Shown here piece by piece: positions 42,977-51,815 of a DNA stretch of 64,000 bases (positions within the stretch are counted from its first letter, which is position 1; each line of letters starts with the position of its first letter). A program made the translations under genes and the position numbers. The stretch is from an uncultured Microbacteriaceae bacterium. GTDB taxonomy: Bacteria; Actinomycetota; Actinomycetes; Actinomycetales; Microbacteriaceae. Where the stretch lies: the NCBI GenBank assembly GCA_947487835.1, contig CANKXX010000003.1:496001-560000 (forward strand). Direction: 5' to 3'. Under the pieces are notes generated by a model. That model searched no databases. It saw only the letters and a list, made by a program, of their open reading frames with translations, and was not told the DNA's origin.

Positions 42977-44395
42977 TCAGATCTTGTAGCGGTGGTCCTG
43001 CTTGATGCGGCTCGTGAGCTCGGTCACCTGGTTGTAGATGGACCGGCGCTCCTTCATGAGCTCCGTGATCTTCTTGTTCGCGTACATGACCGTGGTGTGG
43101 TCGCGGTTGCCGAACAGCTGACCGATCTTCGGCAGCGACAGGTTCGTCAGCTCCCGGCACAGATACATGGCGATCTGCCGCGCGGTGGCGATCGCCTGGG
43201 AGCGCGAGGTGCCGTACAGGTCGTCCACCGTGAGCTTGAAGTAGCTGGCGGTGTGGTTGATGATGTCGACCGGCGCGATCACGTTGTCGTCGTCGAGCGT
43301 GATCAGGTCCTTGAGCACGGTCTGCACGAGCGCGAGGTCGACGGCCGTGCGGTTGAGGCTCGCGAACGCGGTCACCCGGATGAGCGTGCCCTCGAGCTCG
43401 CGCACGTTCGAGGTGACCTTCGTGGCCATGAACTCGAGGATGTCGTCGGGCACCTGCAGCTTCTCGCTCTGCGCCTTCTTCCGGAGGATCGCGATGCGCG
43501 TCTCCAGGTCCGGCGCCTGCACATCGGTGATGAGGCCCCACTCGAAGCGCGACCGCATGCGGTCCTCGAACCCGGTGAGGTGCTTCGGCGGCAGGTCGCT
43601 GGTGATCACGACCTGCTTGTTGTGGTCGTGCAGCGTGTTGAAGGTGTGGAAGAAGGCCTCCTGGGTGGAGTCCTTCCCCTGCAGGAACTGGATGTCGTCG
43701 ATCAGCAGGATGTCGATGTCGCGGTACCGGGACTGGAACAGCGACGACCGGTTGTTCGCGATCGAGTTGATGAAGTCGTTGGTGAACTCCTCGGAGCTCA
43801 CGTAGCGCACCCGGATGCCCGGGTACAGGCTCATCGCGTAGTGCCCGATAGCGTGCAGGAGGTGGGTCTTGCCCAGCCCGGACTCGCCGTAGACGAACAG
43901 CGGGTTGTACGCCTTCGCCGGCGCCTCGGCCACGGCCACCGCGGCGGCGTGCGCGAAGCGGTTGGAGCCGCCGATGACGAAGTTGTCGAAGCTGTACTTG
44001 GGGTTGAGCCGCGAGTCGGACCGGCTGTGCGCCGGCGGCATCGCCGTGACGGTCGGCACCTTGGGCGTCTCGATGTACGGCTGATCCACCTGCTCGGTGC
44101 GGCGCTCGTAGGAGTCCTGCCCGATCTCCGGATTGACGACGATGGCGAAGTTCGTGACGCCGAAGCTGTCGTCGACGGAGCCGATGGCGTTGAGCAGGGG
44201 CACGCGCACGCGCTGCTCGAGCATCCCTCGGGTCAGTTCGTTGGGCACCTCGAGGTAGATGGTGCCGGTCATGACGCCCTTGGGCTCGACAAGGCTGATG
44301 AAGCCGTGCAGCTGAGGGGTGATGCGGTCGTCTGCGGTGAGCGACCCCATGATCGAGTCCCAGATCTCACGAGTCGGGTCGGGGCTCTGCTGCAT
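42977..44395 (-). CDS. dnaA: Chromosomal replication initiator protein DnaA
   Basis: The 472-residue protein has domain I opening DPTREIWDSIMGSL, a short linker domain II, the AAA+ domain III with Walker A VYGESGLGKTHLLHAIGH and Walker B DILLIDDIQFLQGK, and the helix-turn-helix domain IV with the signature LPKIGQLFGNRDHTTVMYA. It binds the DnaA boxes in oriC and opens the origin. The ATG at 44395 has GAGGGG six bases upstream; an ATG eight codons earlier (44419) is a possible alternative. DnaA boxes in the upstream spacer suggest autoregulation. Confidence 0.96.
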   Translation of the reverse strand: MQQSPDPTREIWDSIMGSLTADDRITPQLHGFISLVEPKGVMTGTIYLEVPNELTRGMLEQRVRVPLLNAIGSVDDSFGVTNFAIVVNPEIGQDSYERRTEQVDQPYIETPKVPTVTAMPPAHSRSDSRLNPKYSFDNFVIGGSNRFAHAAAVAVAEAPAKAYNPLFVYGESGLGKTHLLHAIGHYAMSLYPGIRVRYVSSEEFTNDFINSIANNRSSLFQSRYRDIDILLIDDIQFLQGKDSTQEAFFHTFNTLHDHNKQVVITSDLPPKHLTGFEDRMRSRFEWGLITDVQAPDLETRIAILRKKAQSEKLQVPDDILEFMATKVTSNVRELEGTLIRVTAFASLNRTAVDLALVQTVLKDLITLDDDNVIAPVDIINHTASYFKLTVDDLYGTSRSQAIATARQIAMYLCRELTNLSLPKIGQLFGNRDHTTVMYANKKITELMKERRSIYNQVTELTSRIKQDHRYKI

Positions 44396-44502
44396 CGTTC
44401 CCCTCGTCGTACTCGTCATGATCTGTGTGCCCTCGTGTCCTCGACTGCAGGGCTTGCGGCCCGGTCGGTTGCGTCGCGCTGGTGTGGACGTGGGGAGTTA
44501 CT

Positions 44503-44525
44503 CACATACTTATCCACCGTATGTG
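44503..44525 (+). promoter_or_regulatory. DnaA box inside a 7-bp inverted repeat
   Basis: TTATCCACC (44510-44518), a one-mismatch DnaA box, is bracketed exactly by CACATAC (44503-44509) and GTATGTG (44519-44525). It lies about 110 bases upstream of the dnaA start. Confidence 0.6.
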
Positions 44526-44661
44526 GGAAACCGGCACAGCAGTCTCCTCGCACGAGCGACGCCGTTCGGGTGTGCAGCCCCTCACGCTAGATGAGGCCGC
44601 GGGCGAGAACAAATTCACCCTAAGTCCACCGGCATGTCAATACCGCGTTGGGGGGAGGCGG

Positions 44662-44670
44662 TGTGGATAA
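44662..44670 (-). promoter_or_regulatory. DnaA box TTATCCACA
   Basis: TGTGGATAA on the plus strand is a perfect consensus DnaA box on the minus strand, 24 bases before the predicted rpmH -35 box. Confidence 0.75.
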
Positions 44671-44811
44671 TCGGAGGTTGCGCAGCCGTTGGTTTGACCG
44701 GACGGGTCGAAGGCCGTAGTTTTAATCAGTTGACCCCGCAGCCATACCGGGCTGCCCCATTCTTCCCGGCCGACCTTTCGGTTCGTGGATGACACCTGTG
44801 GAGATCACCTC

Positions 44812-44949
44812 ATGAGCAAGAGAACGTTCCAGCCGAACAACCGCCGCCGCGCCAAGGTGCACGGCTTCCGCCTCCGTATGCGCACGCGCGCCGGCCGCGC
44901 CATCCTCGGCGCTCGTCGCCGCAAGGGGCGCACCGAGCTCTCCGCGTAA
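44812..44949 (+). CDS. rpmH: 50S ribosomal protein L34
   Basis: The 45-residue very basic protein [20 protein letters not shown] continues [20 protein letters not shown] and ends TELSA, full-length L34. It is a component of the large ribosomal subunit. It heads the plus-strand rpmH-rnpA-yidD-yidC-jag-rsmG block that leads away from oriC. GGAGA precedes the ATG. Confidence 0.97.
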   Translation: MSKRTFQPNNRRRAKVHGFRLRMRTRAGRAILGARRRKGRTELSA

Positions 44950-44957
44950 CACCACCC

Positions 44958-45299
44958 GTGTTGGCCAAGGCCAATCGCGTGACGTCCGGCGCCGACTATC
45001 GAGCAATCGTGCGGCGCGGACGTCGCGCAGGTGGCGCCAACACGGTGTGCTACATCCGCAGGTCGCCTGCCGAGACGCCGGCCCGGTTCGGGTTCATCGT
45101 GTCGAAGAAGGTGGGCACCGCCGTGCGCCGCAACCTGGTGCGGCGCCGGATGAAGGCTGTCGCCTACGAGTACGTCGACCGGCTCCCCGCTGGATCGGAC
45201 ATCGTCGTCAGGGCGCTTCCAGGTGCCGATCAAGCGTCGTGGGATACCCTGCACGCAGAGATTTCGGCTGCACTCGACAGAAACTTCGGAACAGTATGA
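44958..45299 (+). CDS. rnpA: Ribonuclease P protein component
   Basis: The 113-residue basic protein has the RnpA signature FGFIVSKKVGTAVRRNLVRRRM, which contacts the catalytic RNA in tRNA 5' maturation. The GTG start lies 8 bases after rpmH; a TTG follows as the second codon. Its stop overlaps the yidD start. Confidence 0.95.
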   Translation: MLAKANRVTSGADYRAIVRRGRRAGGANTVCYIRRSPAETPARFGFIVSKKVGTAVRRNLVRRRMKAVAYEYVDRLPAGSDIVVRALPGADQASWDTLHAEISAALDRNFGTV

Positions 45300-45604
45300 G
45301 CAGGGTCATCACCTTCCTCCTGCTGCTCCCCCGGAACCTGGTCGTTCTGCTGCTTCGGGCTTACCGCGCGGTGATCTCGCCTCTGTACGGCGACGTGTGT
45401 CGTTACTACCCCTCCTGTTCGGCCTACGGGCTGCAGGCGGTGCAGGAACACGGCGTCGTCGTGGGCGGGTTCCTCACGGTCCGCCGCATCCTGCGTTGTC
45501 ACCCGTGGGCGGCAGGCGGCATCGATGACGTGCCGAGACGCAAGACCCGCCGATACGCACTGACTCGCTTCGGATTCGTTGTAGCCGGCCACGGAAAGGG
45601 CTAA
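45296..45604 (+). CDS. yidD: Membrane protein insertion efficiency factor YidD
   Basis: The 102-residue protein has an N-terminal amphipathic/hydrophobic helix (FLLLLPRNLVVLLLRAYRAV) and the YidD core YPSCSAYGLQAVQEHG with RRILRCHPWAAGGIDDVP. It assists membrane protein insertion with YidC, encoded next. The ATG overlaps the rnpA TGA. Confidence 0.95.
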   Translation: MSRVITFLLLLPRNLVVLLLRAYRAVISPLYGDVCRYYPSCSAYGLQAVQEHGVVVGGFLTVRRILRCHPWAAGGIDDVPRRKTRRYALTRFGFVVAGHGKG

Positions 45605-45614
45605 CCAACCACAC

Positions 45615-46574
45615 ATGGACATCATCGGCACGATCCTCTGGCCCATCAAATGGGTCATCGAGCTGATCCTCGTCGGCTTCCACACCCTCTGGTCGTCCAT
45701 CGGCATGGACCCGGACGCCGGCATCACCTGGATCCTGTCCATCGTCGGCCTGGTGCTCATCGTCCGCGCGGCCCTGATCCCGGTGTTCGTCAAGCAGATC
45801 AAGAGCCAGCGCAAGACCCTCGAGATCGCGCCGCAGCTCAAGAAGATCCAGGACAAGTACCGCGGCAAGCGCGACCAGTTCTCCCGTGAGGCCATGTCCC
45901 GCGAGACCATGGAGTTGTACAAGCGCACGGGGACGAACCCGCTGAGCTCCTGCCTCCCGCTGCTCCTGCAGATGCCGATCTTCTTCGGCCTGTTCTCGGT
46001 GCTCAACGACGCGCAGCACGACAAGGCCGGGGTCGGCCTCCTGAGCCGCCAGCTCGCGGACTCCTTCGCCAACTCGGAGCTCTTCGGTGCGCCGCTGCGC
46101 GCCACGTTCATCGACAACGGCGGCAACGCCCTGGTGATGGTGATCGCCGCGGTCATGGTCGTACTCATGACGGTGTCGCAGTTCATCACGCAGCTGCAGA
46201 TCATGGCGAAGAACATGTCGCCCGAGGCGAAGAACAGCCCGATGTTCCGCCAGCAGAAGATCCTGCTCTACATCCTTCCCCTCGTCTTCGCCGTCTCCGG
46301 CGTGGCCTTCCCGCTCGGCGTGATGTTCTACTGGCTCACCTCGAACTTCTGGACCATGGGTCAGCAGTTCCTCGTGATCCGCAACATGCCGACGCCCGGC
46401 AGCGAGGCCGCCGCGGCCCGCGAGGCACGTCTCGCCCGCCGAGGCAAGCTGCCCGAGGTGGAGTCCGCCGGGGCCGGCGGCAACACCGTCGTCATCGAGG
46501 AGAAGCGCCCCACCCAGCGCGCACAGCCGGTCGGAAAGGCCCGTGCGAAGAAGACCGGAGGAAAGAAGAGATGA
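45615..46574 (+). CDS. yidC: Membrane protein insertase YidC
   Basis: The 319-residue Oxa1/YidC family protein has five membrane segments, including GITWILSIVGLVLIVRAALI, and the conserved region TGTNPLSSCLPLLLQMPIFFG, with the hydrophilic-groove Arg in the first core segment. The C-terminal 60 residues are basic (AREARLARRGK... to KTGGKKR), as in Gram-positive YidC proteins that bind ribosomes. It inserts proteins into the membrane alone or with Sec. The stop overlaps the jag start. Confidence 0.96.
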   Translation: MDIIGTILWPIKWVIELILVGFHTLWSSIGMDPDAGITWILSIVGLVLIVRAALIPVFVKQIKSQRKTLEIAPQLKKIQDKYRGKRDQFSREAMSRETMELYKRTGTNPLSSCLPLLLQMPIFFGLFSVLNDAQHDKAGVGLLSRQLADSFANSELFGAPLRATFIDNGGNALVMVIAAVMVVLMTVSQFITQLQIMAKNMSPEAKNSPMFRQQKILLYILPLVFAVSGVAFPLGVMFYWLTSNFWTMGQQFLVIRNMPTPGSEAAAAREARLARRGKLPEVESAGAGGNTVVIEEKRPTQRAQPVGKARAKKTGGKKR

Positions 46575-47104
46575 GCGACGTGACGGACGACATCCAGACG
46601 GTCGACCAGCCGGACGTGCTCGTCGACAGCCGCGACGAGGCACCGATCTCGCAGCTCGAGGAGGAGGGCGACGTCGCCGCCGACTACATCGAGGAGCTGC
46701 TCGACATCTGCGACCTCGACGGTGACATCGACATCGAGGTGCGTGCCGGACGCGCATACGTGTCGGTGACCGCGGGCGCCGACAGCAACATCAGCGTCCT
46801 CTCCCAGCCCGACACGGTCAGCGCTCTCCAGGAGCTCACCCGCCTCGCGGTGCAGAGCAAGACCGGTGCGTTCTCCCGCCTCATCCTCGACGTCGGCGGG
46901 TCGCGCGACGCTCGGCAGGCCGAGCTGTCCCAGCTCGTCGACCGTGCCATCGGCCGCATCGAGGCAGGCTCGTCCTCCGCCGCCCTTCCGCCCATGTCGT
47001 CGTACGAGCGCAAGCTCGTGCACGACCTGGTGTCGTCGCGCGGCTACACCTCGGAGTCCGAGGGCGAGGGCCGCGACCGCCACACGGTCATCTCGCCGGC
47101 GTAG
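46571..47104 (+). CDS. jag: RNA-binding protein Jag/KhpB-like (KH and R3H domains)
   Basis: The 177-residue protein has a KH-like domain (about 45-115) and a C-terminal R3H domain with MSSYERKLVHDLVSSRGYTS. The N-terminal Jag_N domain found in Firmicutes is missing and replaced by a short acidic segment, as is usual in actinobacteria. It binds RNA; its targets are unknown. The ATG overlaps the yidC stop by four bases. Confidence 0.93.
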   Translation: MSDVTDDIQTVDQPDVLVDSRDEAPISQLEEEGDVAADYIEELLDICDLDGDIDIEVRAGRAYVSVTAGADSNISVLSQPDTVSALQELTRLAVQSKTGAFSRLILDVGGSRDARQAELSQLVDRAIGRIEAGSSSAALPPMSSYERKLVHDLVSSRGYTSESEGEGRDRHTVISPA

Positions 47105-47118
47105 GCGCAGCGGAACCC

Positions 47119-47781
47119 GTGACGGATCAGATCGACTCCTCCGCCCCGCTCCCGATCGCCTCCCTCGAGGCCGAGCCGGGTGCGGCTGCGGAGTTGTTCG
47201 GTGACCGCATCGAACTCGCCCGCGCCTTCACGGCGAACCTCGCGAAGCACGGCGAGGAGTTCGGCCTCATCGGGCCGCTCGAGCTCCCCCGGCTGTGGAC
47301 GCGGCACATCCTGAACAGCGTGCTCGTCGCACCTCTGCTGCGGCCGGGCATCGTCGGTGACGTCGGCAGTGGCGCCGGCCTTCCGGGCCTGGTGCTCGCG
47401 ATCGCGCGGCCGGACGTGTCCTTCGTGCTCATCGAGCCGATGGAGCGCCGGGTGAAGTGGCTGCAGGACCAGGCAGCCGAGCTGGCGCTCGACAACGTCA
47501 CCGTGCTCCGGGCGCGCGCCGAGGAGGCGGTGGACCAGGTGTCGCTCGACCAGGTCACCGCGCGGGCCGTCAGCGCCCTGTCGAAGCTCGTGCCGATCAC
47601 GGTTCCGCTCGTGCGGGACGGCGGGGAACTCGTGTTCCTCAAGGGTGCGAACGCCCAGAAGGAGATCGACGCGGCGGCCAAGGTCATCCGCAAGTACCAC
47701 CTCACGGATGTCGAGGTGCTCGTGCTCGGCGAGGGTGTGGTTCCGGAGGTCACCCGGGTCATCCGGGCTACAGTGGACTGA
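47119..47781 (+). CDS. rsmG: 16S rRNA (guanine-N7) methyltransferase RsmG
   Basis: The 220-residue protein is a Rossmann-type methyltransferase with the SAM motif VGDVGSGAGLPGLVLAIARP, the conserved FVLIEPMERRVKWL and the RAVSALSKLVPI motif of RsmG (GidB). It methylates G527 of 16S rRNA; loss of the family causes low-level streptomycin resistance. The GTG start is 14 bases after jag. Confidence 0.95.
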   Translation: MTDQIDSSAPLPIASLEAEPGAAAELFGDRIELARAFTANLAKHGEEFGLIGPLELPRLWTRHILNSVLVAPLLRPGIVGDVGSGAGLPGLVLAIARPDVSFVLIEPMERRVKWLQDQAAELALDNVTVLRARAEEAVDQVSLDQVTARAVSALSKLVPITVPLVRDGGELVFLKGANAQKEIDAAAKVIRKYHLTDVEVLVLGEGVVPEVTRVIRATVD

Positions 47782-47871
47782 CCCGCTCCACCACCACTCC
47801 TCCACATCCCCGATCTCCCGGGAGTGAGCAGCTCCCCCGATGCCGCGCCGCGCGGTCCAGACGCCGGTCGC

Positions 47872-47877
47872 TACACT
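47872..47877 (+). promoter_or_regulatory. Possible parA -10 element
   Basis: TACACT fits TAnnnT and lies 30 bases before the chosen parA GTG. It supports that start, because the earlier GTG at 47824 would lie upstream of this promoter. Confidence 0.4.
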
Positions 47878-47907
47878 CAGCGCGACCAGAACGAGAAGGT
47901 TTTCGAC

Positions 47908-48834
47908 GTGACACAGCCCGACGAGAAGACGGTGAACACCGGATCCGCGGGCGGCTTCGACGATTCCACTCCCCTGGCTCGGGAGATCTCCGAGATCACG
48001 CGCCGTCGCAACGCCCTCGCGACCCAGGTGTTGCCGCTCCCCGACGCGACGCGCGTGTTCACCGTCGCGAACCAGAAGGGCGGGGTGGGTAAGACCACCA
48101 CGACCGTGAACCTGGCGGCCGCGCTGGCCAAGTCGGGTGCGCGCGTCCTGGTCATCGACCTCGACCCGCAGGGCAATGCGTCGACAGCCCTCGGTGTGGA
48201 GCATCGGGCGGACACGATCAGCGTCTACGACGTGATCATCGACGATGCTCCCATCGAGGACGTCATCCAGAAGAGCCCTGAGTTCGACACGCTGTTCTGC
48301 GTGCCGGCGACAATCCACCTCGCCGGTGCCGAGATCGAGCTCGTCTCTCTCGTCGCCCGGGAGCAGCGGCTGCGCACCGCACTCGAGCGCTTCGCCACCG
48401 AGAGTGGCGAGGAGCCGTTCCACTACATCTTCATCGACTGCCCGCCGTCGCTCGGGCTCCTCACCATCAACGCGTTCGTCGCCGCGCGCGAGGTGCTCAT
48501 CCCCATCCAGTGCGAGTACTACGCGCTCGAGGGGCTGAGCCAGCTGCTCAAGAACATTCAGTTGATCGAGAAGCACCTCAATCCGCAGCTCGTGATGTCG
48601 ACGATCCTTCTCACCATGTACGACGCGCGCACGAACCTCGCCCAGCAGGTCGCGCAGGATGTGCGTTCGCACTTCCCCAACGAGGTGCTCTCGACGATCA
48701 TCCCCCGCTCGGTCCGCATCTCGGAGGCTCCGAGCTACGGGCAGAGCGTCATCAGCTACGACAAGAACTCCCCCGGCTCGCTCTCGTACCTCGAGGCGGC
48801 GGCGGAGTTGGCACGACGAGGAGCACCTGAGTAA
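47908..48834 (+). CDS. parA: Chromosome partitioning ATPase ParA
   Basis: The 308-residue protein has the deviant Walker A VANQKGGVGKTTTTVNLAAA, DLDPQGNASTALG, FIDCPPSLGLLT and Walker B region typical of ParA/Soj. It forms dynamic complexes on DNA that move ParB-parS complexes. I chose the GTG at 47908 because AGAAGG lies eight bases upstream; the frame also opens with GTG at 47824, where no spaced ribosome-binding site exists. parB follows with a one-base overlap. Confidence 0.93.
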   Translation: MTQPDEKTVNTGSAGGFDDSTPLAREISEITRRRNALATQVLPLPDATRVFTVANQKGGVGKTTTTVNLAAALAKSGARVLVIDLDPQGNASTALGVEHRADTISVYDVIIDDAPIEDVIQKSPEFDTLFCVPATIHLAGAEIELVSLVAREQRLRTALERFATESGEEPFHYIFIDCPPSLGLLTINAFVAAREVLIPIQCEYYALEGLSQLLKNIQLIEKHLNPQLVMSTILLTMYDARTNLAQQVAQDVRSHFPNEVLSTIIPRSVRISEAPSYGQSVISYDKNSPGSLSYLEAAAELARRGAPE

Positions 48835-49865
48835 TGGCGACCAAGCGAACCGGACTGGGCAGAGGCATCGGCGCCCTCATCCCCTCCATGGACGAGACCC
48901 GTGAGCGCCCCGTCGACGTGTTCTTTCCGACCACGGCACGGGACGCCGCGAATGGGACGTCGCCGGTGGTGCGGGACGCCGGCAGAATGGCTCCTGTAGC
49001 ACGCGACTCGAACGCCAGTACTACTAATGATGATGAGCCACAGCTTGTGGCGGTACCTGGCGCCCGTCTCGCGCAGCTGAACCCGGCCGACATCGTGCCG
49101 AACGCTCAGCAGCCGCGGTCCGACTTCCGGGAGGACGACCTCCAGGAGCTCGTCGTGTCCATCCGAGAGTTCGGTGTCCTGCAGCCGATCGTGGTTCGGC
49201 CGGCCACCGGCCTCCCCGGTGGTGCTCACTACGAGCTCGTCATGGGTGAGCGCCGTCTCCGCGCGACGAAGCTCGCGGGGCTCGACAGCATTCCCGCGGT
49301 GGTCAAGGAGACTGCCGATGACGCGATGCTTCGCGACGCCCTGCTCGAGAACCTGCACCGGTCGCAGCTGAATCCTCTCGAGGAGGCGAGCGCGTATCAG
49401 CAGCTCCTCGCCGACTTCGACATCACCCAGGAGCAGCTCGCCAACCGCATCGGCCGGTCACGCCCCCAGATCTCCAACACGCTCCGTCTGCTGCGCCTGC
49501 CTGCTCAGTTGCAGCAGCGTGTTGCTGCCGGTGTATTGAGCGCCGGCCACGCCCGTGCGATCCTCTCGGTCGGCGACCACGACGGCATGCTGCGCCTCGC
49601 CGACAAGATCGTGAACGAGGACCTCTCTGTTCGTGCCGCCGAGGCCGCCGCGGCGAACATGTCGCGTCTCCCCCGCGCTCGCCTCGCGCCCGGCCCGAAG
49701 CAGGTGCACCTGAGCGAGGTCGCGGAACGCCTCGGCGACCGCTTCGACACCAGGGTCAAGGTGAACCTGGGCGCGAAGCGCGGCCAGATCGTCATCGAGT
49801 TCGCTACGGTGGGCGACCTCAACCGCATCGCTGCGGAGATGGGCGTCGACGGCTTCACGCGCTGA
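48834..49865 (+). CDS. parB: Chromosome partitioning protein ParB
   Basis: The 343-residue protein has the N-terminal CTPase/sulfiredoxin-like fold (QQPRSDFREDDLQELVVSIR, MGERRLRATKLAGL, DALLENLHRSQLNPLEEA), a helix-turn-helix (ITQEQLANRIGRSRPQISNT) and a C-terminal dimerisation domain. It binds parS and spreads as a clamp; five candidate parS sites lie within 2 kb downstream. The N-terminal 80 residues, including the ParA-interacting start GRGIGALIP, form a long linker. Confidence 0.96.
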   Translation: MATKRTGLGRGIGALIPSMDETRERPVDVFFPTTARDAANGTSPVVRDAGRMAPVARDSNASTTNDDEPQLVAVPGARLAQLNPADIVPNAQQPRSDFREDDLQELVVSIREFGVLQPIVVRPATGLPGGAHYELVMGERRLRATKLAGLDSIPAVVKETADDAMLRDALLENLHRSQLNPLEEASAYQQLLADFDITQEQLANRIGRSRPQISNTLRLLRLPAQLQQRVAAGVLSAGHARAILSVGDHDGMLRLADKIVNEDLSVRAAEAAAANMSRLPRARLAPGPKQVHLSEVAERLGDRFDTRVKVNLGAKRGQIVIEFATVGDLNRIAAEMGVDGFTR

Positions 49866-49937
49866 CGGCAGCTGTTCGTGACGCGCTGTGGCTGCGGGGC
49901 TCGTTAGCGTCGAGGCTTTGATCGCGAGATGCGGCAT

Positions 49938-49951
49938 GTTTCACGTGAAAC
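49938..49951. promoter_or_regulatory. parS site 1 (perfect)
   Basis: GTTTCACGTGAAAC, the exact 14-bp ParB-binding palindrome, 73 bases after parB. Confidence 0.95.
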
Positions 49952-50430
49952 GGTCGACACAGGCCGTCTCCAGCACAAGGCCCCGGTCAGGCCCATATTT
50001 GCATCAGGGATAGGGACAGCGCGGGTTGGACGTCTGTCGCTCCGCTGGCCATCATCGGCCAGGTCGGACGATTGAACCCTGAACTGCGCTGCACGGAAAT
50101 GGGTTGAGCTGAGTTCGCTGGCGAGTGCTAGTCCATGAGTTGCTCTTGGCTGGTGGCATATGTACGTAGCGCGTTGCCACTGCGGATGTCCTGCGGGTGC
50201 CGATGATGCTGATTCGAGTCCGTAGACGGTACCCATATGTAGGCGCGCCTCGATTAGGAGGGTCGGCCGGGCCTCCCGAATTGTGGCCCAAGTGGCGGTT
50301 ACCCCGTCCTTGGAGTCCCGCGGTCGGGGTGAGCTTGGTGTGCCCGACACGTACCGAGTGTGATTCCGCCCAGCGAAGCAGGGAAATGCAGCGCATCGGC
50401 TGAAATTTCTAGATATGAGCGCCCTAGTTG

Positions 50431-50458
50431 CCTAGGTACCTAGGTACCTAGGTACCTA
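50431..50458. repeat. Tandem 8-bp repeat CCTAGGTA
   Basis: Three and a half units of CCTAGGTA. Each unit contains CTAG, a rare tetramer in bacterial DNA, and the array alternates the palindromes CCTAGG and GGTACC. Confidence 0.9.
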
Positions 50459-50494
50459 AGGGGTCAATGATTCGTGCGCCGATGCAGTGTGTCT

Positions 50495-50508
50495 GTTTCA
50501 CGTGAAAC
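50495..50508. promoter_or_regulatory. parS site 2 (perfect)
   Basis: GTTTCACGTGAAAC, flanked by T and A so that the full 16-bp consensus is matched. Confidence 0.95.
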
Positions 50509-50604
50509 ATCTGCACCGTCTCGGATCGCTAGCTGGATAGAGGTACGGCGAGAGAGCGGTGCGGTGCCGCGCTGCGCTGCGGTGAATGCGGCGTACAAAG
50601 TCGC

Positions 50605-50670
50605 GTGCCGGTGCCGGTGCCGGTGCCGGTGCTGGTGCTGGTGCTGGTGCCCGTCCTGGTGCTGGTGCTG
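50605..50670. repeat. Tandem 6-bp repeat GTGCCG/GTGCTG
   Basis: Eleven hexamer units: four GTGCCG, three GTGCTG, one GTGCCC, one GTCCTG and two GTGCTG. No supported gene reads through it. Confidence 0.9.
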
Positions 50671-50958
50671 GTCGCCGTTGGCCTCTTCACCGTGTGAAGG
50701 CAGTTCGACGGGCACACGTCGCCAGGTAGGGCAATCTCTCGATCCTGATGCAGGCTATCCCACGGCTTCCGGCACCAGTTCGAGCGAACCGCGTTGCGTG
50801 GACCACCGGTTCACGCGGAACGTGTACCCGGTCTCAGTGATTCTTCGTGGCGGACGGCGAGCAGGGTGTTGTCTCAGGGTGAGCCACCGGCGGTGTAGAG
50901 CCGCAAGGGCACGGCGGCGTGACCGCGACCGACACCCAAAGTCACATCCACGTCAGCC

Positions 50959-50972
50959 GTTTCACGTGAAAC
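50959..50972. promoter_or_regulatory. parS site 3 (perfect)
   Basis: GTTTCACGTGAAAC. Confidence 0.95.
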
Positions 50973-51275
50973 GGCGCCAAGAATTCGCGATCAACGTGTG
51001 GTTGGCTCTGTCGATGGCTGAGCAGTGCGGAATCATCTCGCTACTGTTGCTCGATCGATTCGTCGGCACGGTAGCGGTAGAAAAGTCGTCATATTTGCAA
51101 CGCAAGGCCTACAGCGCCTTCTGGAGCGGGACGGCAGCTCGGAGTAGTGAACATCCCGAGGCGGCACCGCCACGCAGGAGACTTCTCCTTGTAGCCACGG
51201 GTGCATCGCAGCTCGCTGTCGCGTGGCCAGGCTGTGTCGGGACGCCAGTACCAGTGGCAACACATATCGGGGGGC

Positions 51276-51289
51276 GTTTCACGTGAAAC
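51276..51289. promoter_or_regulatory. parS site 4 (perfect)
   Basis: GTTTCACGTGAAAC. Confidence 0.95.
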
Positions 51290-51801
51290 GCGTCCTCCAC
51301 GGGGCCGAAGCCGTAACGATGCGCTACACGCAAGGTGGCGCACATGGAGGTGAGTGTCGGTCGCGCTTCCCATTTCCGACGGTTGCCGACGTCCTAGTCG
51401 GGTTCTTGCGCCGCCTGGCCGGCGGGGGCATATGCGCATGCCCATAGTGCTGCTTTGTCGAGTGGCCCTACGAGCACGGGTGGGGGGCAGGTGGGCCACC
51501 AGGTCGCGGTAGTCAGAGTGTCTACCGTTGGTTGCGGCCCTCGCATTGCTGTGTGACCGGAAGAGGGTCCGTGTCGCGGGGCTCATTTCGCGTCGTTGTC
51601 TCCTGTACGCCCATACCGCCGCCCCTTACATACCCCGGCTGTTTGAATCGATTCAGGCACTGATAACGGCCGACCGTGTCGATTACACTCGAAGACCAGT
51701 GACGGCAGACTACCTCGGTGCCCGCATACCCCGAGCGTTCACAGGGGCAGGCGGGCTAGAACGTGCCTGTTCTCAGCGGGATCTCGACCCGGAGCCCGAC
51801 T

Positions 51802-51815
51802 GTTTCACGTGGAAC
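51802..51815. promoter_or_regulatory. parS site 5 (one mismatch)
   Basis: GTTTCACGTGGAAC, one base off the consensus in the right half-site. Confidence 0.75.

Larger units (their letters stand above)
44396..44811. other. dnaA-rpmH divergent promoter region
   Basis: This spacer of about 400 bp between the divergent dnaA and rpmH genes holds the two DnaA boxes listed below, and the predicted rpmH promoter: TTGACC at 44694-44699 with TAGTTT 17 bases later (44717-44722). No gene is supported in it. Confidence 0.65.

Noticed and set aside
42524-44590. 688-codon plus-strand frame across oriC and dnaA
   Set aside because: It is the antisense shadow of dnaA, rich in Val/Arg/His/Asp, with no domain content.
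47824-47907. 28-codon N-terminal extension of parA
   Set aside because: The upstream GTG has no spaced ribosome-binding site, the likely -10 TACACT lies inside the extension, and the extra residues look like non-coding sequence.
50474-51286. 270-codon open frame in the parS region
   Set aside because: Its composition is dominated by the Cys/Trp/Arg-rich readout of the hexamer array, it runs through two parS sites, and it has neither codon bias nor recognisable domains.
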